From NCBI GenBank assembly GCA_003648845.1, contig QMQA01000056.1, positions 1-7,327 of the forward strand: 7,327 nucleotides of DNA. The letters are read 5' to 3'. Shown here piece after piece: positions 1-7,327 of the stretch (the first letter of the stretch is position 1; the number at the start of each line of letters is the position of its first letter). The translations under genes were made by a program, and so were the position numbers. Under the pieces are notes generated by a model. That model did no database searches, had not been told where the DNA came from, and was given only the letters and a program-made list of their open reading frames with translations. The stretch comes from Candidatus Aerophobota bacterium (GTDB taxonomy: Bacteria; Aerophobota; Aerophobia; Aerophobales; B3-G15).

Positions 1-867
1 ATCAAACCAGCCAGTGTAGGAAGTATCACCGGATACCGGCTCAACTGTCATCCAGCTTGCAGACTGGTTATTGCTTCCATCCTGATCATCAATCCAGACC
101 TCTACAGAGCCTTCAGTGTAAGAGAAGGAAGGATTGCCAAACTCATCAGGAGGATAGTCCCGGTCAAAAAAGACTTTGAAGTAAGTCCTTTTTGTATAAC
201 CTGTATCGGGAATTTCTCTCTCCTCGGTGGTAGTTTTCCCCGTAAAGGTCTTTACCTCGTGCAGCCCTCTGGTCAAAGAGCCAATGCCGGTAAAATAAAA
301 ATTTCCCCACCCCGCTTTAATTTTTGCCCCAAAAAGAGACTTGTCGTAAGAGGTAAAATGAGTCTTTGGGAGACTGAGATGAATATCTCCCAGGACAACC
401 TCTTGAATAAACTCATTTTCGTCTCCTTTATAAACAAGGTTTATCTTCTGCTGCTCTGTTCTGGGAGCAGTATCATCGTAATCAAGATTAACGGTTACCC
501 TCCTGCCAACCTTTCCCCTTGCTTTAATCTGCAGCTCCTGCTCAACTTCTGTACTTGAGGTTGGTTTATCTTCACTCACCCAGGGATCAGGGTAACTAAA
601 CCGGGTATACTTTACCCCTATTACCTTCCTGCCCTTAACCACAAGAGAGGGGGTAGCAGGAGGCAGAGGTTCAGCTACTTCATCTTTCAGGGTGGAAGGA
701 AAATCTATATTCCAGAGTTCGGGGTCAGAATAGAGAATTTTTTGAGCATTCTCCCACAGACAGGAGAAGGTGTCTTTTTGCTGAGAAGTAAATACTGGCG
801 AGGAAATAAAAATAACAAAAGAAAAACCACAAGCTGCAGCTATATATGAAATTAGTCCTCTATCCAT
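1..867 (-). CDS. SprA-like exported outer-membrane/cell-surface protein, N-terminal part (3' end beyond window)
   Basis: The frame is open from an ATG at 867 to the window edge (289 codons, no stop), and an in-frame TAG lies six codons upstream of that ATG. Residues 1-28 look like a Sec signal peptide: a short charged start (MDR), a hydrophobic core at about residues 4-22, then a polar SPVFTSQQ stretch where cleavage is likely. Residues 75-260 follow, in the same order, the N-terminal module I recall from SprA, the giant outer-membrane translocon of the Bacteroidota type 9 secretion system. The matching stretches are a hydrophilic beta segment (RRVTVNLDYDD, 122-132), QKINLVYKGDENEFIQEV (140-157), GDIHLSLP (160-167), a SLFGAKIKAGWGNFYFTGIG segment (177-196), an FTG...REIPDTGY linker (208-224), YFKVFFDRDY (229-238) and VEVWIDDQDG (255-264). 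It follows hisD by 53 nt and may have its own promoter. Function is inferred from resemblance only; total length, barrel and C terminus are not visible. Confidence 0.8.
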   Translation of the reverse strand, partial: MDRGLISYIAAACGFSFVIFISSPVFTSQQKDTFSCLWENAQKILYSDPELWNIDFPSTLKDEVAEPLPPATPSLVVKGRKVIGVKYTRFSYPDPWVSEDKPTSSTEVEQELQIKARGKVGRRVTVNLDYDDTAPRTEQQKINLVYKGDENEFIQEVVLGDIHLSLPKTHFTSYDKSLFGAKIKAGWGNFYFTGIGSLTRGLHEVKTFTGKTTTEEREIPDTGYTKRTYFKVFFDRDYPPDEFGNPSFSYTEGSVEVWIDDQDGSNNQSASWMTVEPVSGDTSYTGWFD

Positions 868-884
868 AGAAGCGCCTTGGTACT

Positions 885-913
885 ATGATAAAAAATGCAG
901 AATAAGTTGACAA
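885..913 (-). promoter_or_regulatory. Candidate sigma70-type promoter for the SprA-like gene
   Basis: Reading the minus strand, a -35 box TTGTCA (913-908, 5 of 6 matches to TTGACA) is followed by a 17-nt spacer and a -10 box TATCAT (890-885, 5 of 6 matches to TATAAT). It sits in the 53-nt gap between the hisD stop and the ATG at 867. The expected start point near 878 would leave a leader of only about 11 nt, with the weak AAGG ribosome-binding site (878-875) right at the 5' end, which is tight. Boxes and spacing are seen directly; activity is inferred. Confidence 0.4.
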
Positions 914-920
914 GAAAAGG

Positions 921-2231
921 CTAATTTTTAAGGCGGGTTTCAACAGACCTGAGATGGGCCTGAAAACCTTCTTTGGAGGCAAGATGTGATACGGGCCCCC
1001 TCATTCTGGAAAGAGCCTCAAGAGAAAGTTTTTGATAGGTTATCCTTTTAAGAAAAGTATTTACCGAAAGTCCGGATAAACATCTTGCAGCTCCTCCTGT
1101 GGGCAAAATGTGGTTACAACCGGTAAAATAATCCCCGGCAGCAACCGGTGAGAAAGGACCTAAAAAAACAGAGCCTGCATTTTTTATAAGGGGCAAGATT
1201 TCATCAGGATTTTGGGTTATTATCTCAAGATGTTCTGGAGCAAATCTGTTAGCAAACTCTGCTGCCTCCTCAAGAGTGTCCACCAGAAGAATAAATCCGT
1301 TGCTGTTAAGACAGGAGCGAATTATATTTTTTCTCCGGGCAAACCTCATCTCCTCTTCTATCCTGGTGTAAATCTCCCTGGCCAGTTTCTCTGAAGTTGT
1401 AACCACAAGAGCATAAGATGCTTCATCGTGCTCTGCTTGAGCCAGTATATCCCATACAACGTACACAGGAGGAGCGGAATCATCAGCTATAGTTAAAATC
1501 TCACTGGGACCTGCTGGGCAATCAATTCCCACCTGACCAAGACTGGCAAGATAAGCCTTGGCAGCGGTAACATATATATTTCCCGGCCCTGCTATAACAT
1601 CTACCTTAGGAATGGTTTCTGTTCCATAGGCAACAGCAGCAACCACCTGGGCTCCTCCCGCATTTATAACCAGGTCTGCACCTGCAATATCAGATGCAAC
1701 CAGAACCTCGGGAGCTATCTCTCCTCCAGAGGAAGGAGGACTGCAAACTACAACCTCCGATACACCGGCTAATTTAGCAGGAACACATCCCATTATGGCA
1801 GTAGATGGGTAGCTGGCTTTCCCCCCAGGAACGTATATTGCAGCCTTCTCCACGGGAGAAAAAAATTCTCCCAGAGTATAGGAACCGGACAAAGTTTTGA
1901 CAATGGACCAGTTTCTCCTCAGCTTTAGCTGGTTACGATGGAAATCTTTAACCTGCTTGCACATTTTTCTTAAAGAATCTATCAAGGAAGGGGAAACCTT
2001 TTTATAAGCCTGCTTAATCTTTTGGGAGCCAACCCTGAGAGAGGTTGGGGAAAGATCAACTCCATCAAATCTTCTGGTGAGATCCACGACTGCCTCATCC
2101 CCTTTTTCTCTCACCTGGTTTATTATGGGAATGACTTTGGGAATAGTTTTCTCAAGCTGAAAGGCCGATCTTTCAATCAGCCTGTGATAATCTTTGCCTG
2201 ATAAGTCCTTTAATTTTATCGGTGCTCTCAA
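921..2231 (-). CDS. hisD: Histidinol dehydrogenase
   Basis: Cytoplasmic Zn-dependent enzyme that oxidises L-histidinol to L-histidine in two NAD+-dependent steps, the last reactions of histidine synthesis. The product is 436 aa, the usual length. Residues corresponding to the E. coli catalytic and metal-binding set are all present: Q265 and H268 (AQAEHDE), E333-H334 (FAPEHLEI), D367 (AAGDYFTG) and H426 (GFQAHLRSV). Other family blocks seen are the VIAGPGNIYVTAAK nucleotide-binding region (212-225), CPAGPSEIL (238-246) and the NHILPTGGAAR segment (373-383). The start is TTG at 2231, preceded by a GGGAG ribosome-binding site with a 5-nt spacer; no better in-frame start is visible. No other his gene is in the window, so hisD is either isolated or separated from its pathway partners. 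It lies 74 nt after mtaB behind a likely promoter of its own. The assignment is secure. Confidence 0.97.
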   Translation of the reverse strand: MRAPIKLKDLSGKDYHRLIERSAFQLEKTIPKVIPIINQVREKGDEAVVDLTRRFDGVDLSPTSLRVGSQKIKQAYKKVSPSLIDSLRKMCKQVKDFHRNQLKLRRNWSIVKTLSGSYTLGEFFSPVEKAAIYVPGGKASYPSTAIMGCVPAKLAGVSEVVVCSPPSSGGEIAPEVLVASDIAGADLVINAGGAQVVAAVAYGTETIPKVDVIAGPGNIYVTAAKAYLASLGQVGIDCPAGPSEILTIADDSAPPVYVVWDILAQAEHDEASYALVVTTSEKLAREIYTRIEEEMRFARRKNIIRSCLNSNGFILLVDTLEEAAEFANRFAPEHLEIITQNPDEILPLIKNAGSVFLGPFSPVAAGDYFTGCNHILPTGGAARCLSGLSVNTFLKRITYQKLSLEALSRMRGPVSHLASKEGFQAHLRSVETRLKN

Positions 2232-2236
2232 TCCTT

Positions 2237-2243
2237 CTCCCTT
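2237..2243 (-). promoter_or_regulatory. Ribosome-binding site fixing the hisD TTG start
   Basis: Minus-strand AAGGGAG lies 5 nt upstream of TTG (2231-2229). A second purine run, AAGGA, directly abuts the start codon. A nearby upstream GTG is in another frame, so this site supports TTG as the real start. Confidence 0.6.
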
Positions 2244-2276
2244 CTACCACAAATTTTAAAAACAGAAACTCAGGCT

Positions 2277-2304
2277 ATTTTAATTTTTTTTAAAAAGACG
2301 TCAA
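2277..2304 (-). promoter_or_regulatory. Candidate sigma70-type promoter for hisD
   Basis: On the minus strand a -35 box TTGACG (2304-2299, 5 of 6) is followed by a 16-nt spacer containing an A-rich tract, then a -10 box TAAAAT (2282-2277, 5 of 6). The -35 box begins one base after the mtaB stop codon, and the predicted start near 2270 gives a leader of about 40 nt. It is the only well-matched site in this AT-rich 74-nt gap. No GC-rich terminator hairpin for mtaB is seen in the gap, so read-through from the chaperone operon remains possible. Confidence 0.5.
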
Positions 2305-2305
2305 T

Positions 2306-4747
<2,442 letters not shown>

Positions 4748-4748
4748 A

Positions 4749-6665
4749 TTAATCTTCCACTGTGTAGTCAGCATCAGTTATGTTGTCTTCTCCTTTCTTC
4801 TTCTCCTCTTTCTTCTGAGAAGCTGTTGCTGCTCCTTGCTGTCCAGAAGCTTGCTGATAAACAGCCTGACCCAGTTTCTGAGAAACCTGACCCAGCTTTG
4901 TTATCTTATCCCGGATTTCCTGTGCATTCTCACTTTGCATGGACTTTCTCAAGTCTTCAATAGCATTCTGAATTTCCTTCCTCTCTGCCTCACTGATCTT
5001 ATCCCCGTATTCCTTTAAGGCCTTCTCTGTAGCATAGATAATATTATCAGCCTGATTTCTAATCTCTATCAGTTCCCTTCTCTTTCTGTCCTCCTCAGCA
5101 TGCTCTTCAGCCTCGCGAATCATCTTCTCTTTTTCCTCCTCAGACAAAGCTCCGGTCTCCCTGATGGTAATGCTCTGCTCTTTACCTGTAGCTTTATCCT
5201 TGGCACTAACATGAACAATCCCGTTCGCATCTATATCAAAGGTCACCTCTATCTGTGGAACTCCCCGGGGAGCAGGAGGAATTCCTGTAAGCTGGAATCT
5301 GCCCAGAGTCCTGTTATCCTTGGCCATAGCTCTTTCTCCCTGGAGAACATGAATATCAACAGCTGTTTGATTGTCTGCAGCAGTGGTAAATATCTTACTG
5401 GCCTTAGTGGGGATGGTGGTGTTCCTCTCAATCAACTTGGTAAAAACACCGCCAAGGGTTTCAATCCCTAAGGATAAGGGTGTAACATCAAGAAGTAGTA
5501 TATCCTTTACCTCTCCAGCAAGGACTCCTCCCTGAATAGCTGCACCCACAGCTACCACCTCATCAGGATTAACTCCCTTGTGGGGTTCCCTCCCAAAAAA
5601 TTTCTTCACCGCCTCCTGAACCTTGGGCATGCGCGTCTGGCCCCCTACCAGAATAACCTCATCTATATCAGAGGGACTTAACTTGGCATCAGCAAGAGCC
5701 TGACGGCAGGGCTCAAGAGTTCTCTCAATTAAATCTTCAGTGAGCTGCTCCAGCCTGGCTCTGGTTAAAGTCATACTGAGATGCTTGGGCCCGGACTGAT
5801 CAGCGGTTATAAAGGGAAGATTTATCTGAGTCTCCATGGTAGAGGAGAGTTCACATTTTGCCTTTTCTGCAGCTTCCTTGAGTCTTTGCAGGGCCATCCT
5901 GTCTTTGCGAAGATCTATCCCGTGTTCTTTTTGAAAACTATCGGCTATCCAGTCTACAATTCTCTGATCAAAATCATCTCCACCAAGATAGGTATCACCA
6001 TTGGTAGCCAGAACTTCCACTACATTATCCCCTACATCAAGGATGGAGATATCAAAAGTTCCTCCTCCAAGATCGTAAACAGCGATTTTCTTGTCACCTT
6101 TTTTGTCCAATCTATGGGCCATATCTCCAGCAGAAGGTTTATTGAGGATCATCTCCACCTTAAGACTGGCAAATGCTCCGGCATCCTTTGTAGCCTGACG
6201 TTGAGAATCATTAAAATAGGCAGGTACAGTGATTACCGCTCGAGTAACTTTCTCACCAAGATAATCCTCGGCAATTTGTTTCATCTTTTGCAAAACTCTG
6301 GCTGAAATTTCCTGAGGCAAAAACGTACCCCGTTTAAGATTTACAGCAGCTCTTCCTTGAGAGTCTGGAACTATCTTGTAAGAAACTTTTTTCTGAGCTT
6401 CCTTAACAGCAGCTTCCTCATACCTTCTTCCTATAATCCTTTTAACAGAATAAACTGTATTCTCCGGATTGGTTATAGCCTGTCTTTTAGCAGGACCACC
6501 AACAAGCATCTCTCCTTTGTCAGTAAAAGCCACCACGGAAGGAGTGGTGCGAGCACCTTCCTGATTGGGAATTACCTTGGGTTCATCTCCTTCCATAACT
6601 GCAACACAAGAGTTGGTGGTACCAAGATCTATGCCAATTATTTTATTGCTAACTTTCTCTGCCAT
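4749..6665 (-). CDS. dnaK: Chaperone protein DnaK (Hsp70) with an aberrant segment in the ATPase domain
   Basis: ATP-driven Hsp70 chaperone acting with DnaJ and GrpE in the cytoplasm. The 638-aa product has normal length and layout: nucleotide-binding domain (about 6-387), hydrophobic linker DILLLD (388-393), beta substrate-binding domain (about 394-510), helical lid (about 511-605), a Gln/Lys-rich tail and a DADYTVED C terminus. Phosphate-binding motifs GIDLGTTNS (11-19) and DLGGGTFD (198-205), plus K75, P148 and R156 (E. coli K70, P143, R151), are intact. Residues 81-112 contain the insert typical of diderm DnaK and absent from Bacillota. Residues 164-185 depart sharply from the near-universal GRIAGLEV..IINEPTAAALAYG block: M172 replaces E. 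coli R167, K176 replaces E171, and A-A-A-L-A-Y-G becomes A-G-D-M-A-H-R. The flanks are canonical and in frame. ATG start with a strong GGAGGG site. Identity is secure; full activity is uncertain. Confidence 0.97.
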   Translation of the reverse strand: MAEKVSNKIIGIDLGTTNSCVAVMEGDEPKVIPNQEGARTTPSVVAFTDKGEMLVGGPAKRQAITNPENTVYSVKRIIGRRYEEAAVKEAQKKVSYKIVPDSQGRAAVNLKRGTFLPQEISARVLQKMKQIAEDYLGEKVTRAVITVPAYFNDSQRQATKDAGAFASLKVEMILNKPSAGDMAHRLDKKGDKKIAVYDLGGGTFDISILDVGDNVVEVLATNGDTYLGGDDFDQRIVDWIADSFQKEHGIDLRKDRMALQRLKEAAEKAKCELSSTMETQINLPFITADQSGPKHLSMTLTRARLEQLTEDLIERTLEPCRQALADAKLSPSDIDEVILVGGQTRMPKVQEAVKKFFGREPHKGVNPDEVVAVGAAIQGGVLAGEVKDILLLDVTPLSLGIETLGGVFTKLIERNTTIPTKASKIFTTAADNQTAVDIHVLQGERAMAKDNRTLGRFQLTGIPPAPRGVPQIEVTFDIDANGIVHVSAKDKATGKEQSITIRETGALSEEEKEKMIREAEEHAEEDRKRRELIEIRNQADNIIYATEKALKEYGDKISEAERKEIQNAIEDLRKSMQSENAQEIRDKITKLGQVSQKLGQAVYQQASGQQGAATASQKKEEKKKGEDNITDADYTVED

Positions 6666-6671
6666 TTAAAT

Positions 6672-6677
6672 CCCTCC
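6672..6677 (-). promoter_or_regulatory. Strong ribosome-binding site of dnaK
   Basis: Minus-strand GGAGGG, within AAGGAGGG, lies 6 nt before the ATG at 6665 in the 23-nt gap after grpE. It is the best Shine-Dalgarno match in the window, in keeping with DnaK needing more product than its operon partners. Confidence 0.75.
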
Positions 6678-6688
6678 TTATCTACCTG

Positions 6689-7327
6689 TTATTGTGATTC
6701 TTTCTTTTTCTTTTCATCCTGACTTTCTGTCCCATCCTGACAGTTAGAGGTTCTCTTGTTTACCTTAACCATAGCAGGACGCAACACTCTATCTTTAAAT
6801 TTGTATCCTTTTCGCATCTCCTCCACTACCACATTGTCAGGATGTTTATCGGATTCTATTCTCATAATAGCTTCATGAAGATGAGGATCAAACTCCTCTC
6901 CCTCAGCGGATATTTCTTCAAGGCCCTTCTTTTTTAAAAGCTGCTTGAAATGATCATATACCATTTTAATTCCTTGAACGAGAGAGGAAAAATCCCTGGA
7001 GACCTGGGCACATTTAATCGCTCTTTCCAGATCATCAAGAACCGGGAGAAATTCCTTTATCAGGTCCTCTACTGCCCAGTTGATGATCTGTTGCCTCTCT
7101 TTTATCATTCTCTTCTTATAGTTTTCAAAATCAGCCTTCAACCTCTTCAGGTGATCAAGATACTCCTCTGCCTCTTTATCCGAAGTCTCAGCCTCTCTTT
7201 TCAGCTCCTCTACCTTTCCTTTTAAAGAAGAGAGTTCTTTTTTCAATTTCTCAATTTCCTCATTCCTGGCAGCTAATTTTTTCTCAGCTTCAAGATATTT
7301 ATTTTTATAACTTATTCTCTTTGTCTC
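6689..7327 (-). CDS. grpE: Nucleotide exchange factor GrpE (5' end beyond window)
   Basis: GrpE releases ADP from DnaK and resets the chaperone cycle; it acts as a cytoplasmic dimer. The frame stays open to the right edge, giving 212 visible residues. The first 60 or so are rich in Lys, Glu and Leu with heptad spacing and form the long N-terminal dimeric coiled coil. Family blocks follow: DFENYKKRMIKERQ (about 67-80), FLPVLDDLERAIK (about 93-105), GLEEISAEGEEFDPHLHEAI (about 136-155) and GYKFKDRVLRPAMVKV (about 173-188), the last belonging to the beta domain that contacts DnaK. The C-terminal tail is Lys/Glu/Gln-rich and not conserved. A TTG at 7246 with a weak AGGA upstream could be a start, but the coiled coil continues through it, so the true start is probably past the edge. 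It ends 23 nt before dnaK, as expected in a grpE-dnaK-dnaJ operon. Confidence 0.95.
   Translation of the reverse strand, partial: ETKRISYKNKYLEAEKKLAARNEEIEKLKKELSSLKGKVEELKREAETSDKEAEEYLDHLKRLKADFENYKKRMIKERQQIINWAVEDLIKEFLPVLDDLERAIKCAQVSRDFSSLVQGIKMVYDHFKQLLKKKGLEEISAEGEEFDPHLHEAIMRIESDKHPDNVVVEEMRKGYKFKDRVLRPAMVKVNKRTSNCQDGTESQDEKKKKESQ

Noticed and set aside
259..558. Plus-strand open frame of 99 codons
   Set aside because: It is antisense to the SprA-like gene, whose frame is continuous, has a signal peptide and matches a known family module. The plus-strand product shows no recognisable domain.
2232..2305. Intrinsic terminator after mtaB
   Set aside because: The gap has T- and A-runs and a short AT-only TTTTTAAAAA symmetry, but no GC-containing stem followed by a T tract on the minus strand.
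6111..6176. Pair of compensating frameshifts as the cause of the aberrant DnaK block
   Set aside because: The observed codons align one to one with canonical codons, and N175, P177 and A179 stay in register within the block, so substitutions fit better than a shifted frame.
5781..6305. Long plus-strand open frame of 174 codons opposite dnaK
   Set aside because: It is antisense to the conserved ATPase domain, and its product has no recognisable motif or ribosome-binding context. Codon bias in dnaK is enough to explain it.
7244..7246. TTG at 7246 as the start of grpE
   Set aside because: The reading frame is open for 27 more codons to the window edge, and these encode more of the same Lys/Glu/Leu coiled coil, so the gene is treated as 5'-partial. 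A weak AGGA upstream keeps the TTG possible but less likely.
6666..7327. CIRCE operator (HrcA site) controlling the chaperone operon
   Set aside because: No TTAGCACTC-N9-GAGTGCTAA inverted repeat is visible in the grpE-dnaK gap or in the visible grpE part. The operon promoter lies beyond the right edge, so its absence here is uninformative.

Overview
The window is a compact stretch of bacterial chromosome with all recognisable genes on the minus strand. Read in the direction of transcription (high to low coordinates) the order is grpE (5' end cut by the window edge), dnaK, dnaJ, mtaB, hisD, and the first 289 codons of a large exported protein resembling the N-terminal part of SprA. Intergenic gaps are 23, 12, -8, 74 and 53 nt, so almost everything is coding.

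The first four genes look like one heat-shock/translation operon. GrpE is the nucleotide-exchange factor and DnaJ the J-domain co-chaperone of DnaK. MtaB makes ms2t6A37 in tRNA. The gene order recalls the Bacillota operon hrcA-grpE-dnaK-dnaJ-prmA-rsmE-mtaB, but prmA and rsmE are absent and mtaB overlaps the end of dnaJ by 8 nt. No CIRCE operator or hrcA is visible; if present they would lie beyond the right edge. hisD (histidinol dehydrogenase) and the SprA-like gene each follow a plausible sigma70-type promoter placed just after the preceding stop codon, so they may be separate units.

The organism cannot be named with certainty. DnaK carries the roughly 20-25 residue insert in its first quarter that is typical of diderm bacteria and missing in Bacillota. 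A SprA-like protein also implies an outer membrane. The grpE-dnaK-dnaJ-mtaB order is not what I expect of Bacteroidota. Together these suggest an uncultured or poorly sampled diderm lineage outside Bacteroidota (inference). Non-ATG starts are frequent: GTG for dnaJ, TTG for mtaB and hisD.

The most unusual signals are two. First, the otherwise canonical DnaK has a cluster of non-conservative changes in its most conserved ATPase segment (residues 164-185). These replace the equivalents of E. coli R167 (J-domain contact) with Met and E171 (catalytic/allosteric) with Lys, with no frameshift. Second, a SprA-family protein, best known from the Bacteroidota type 9 secretion system, appears in a genome whose other features argue against Bacteroidota.
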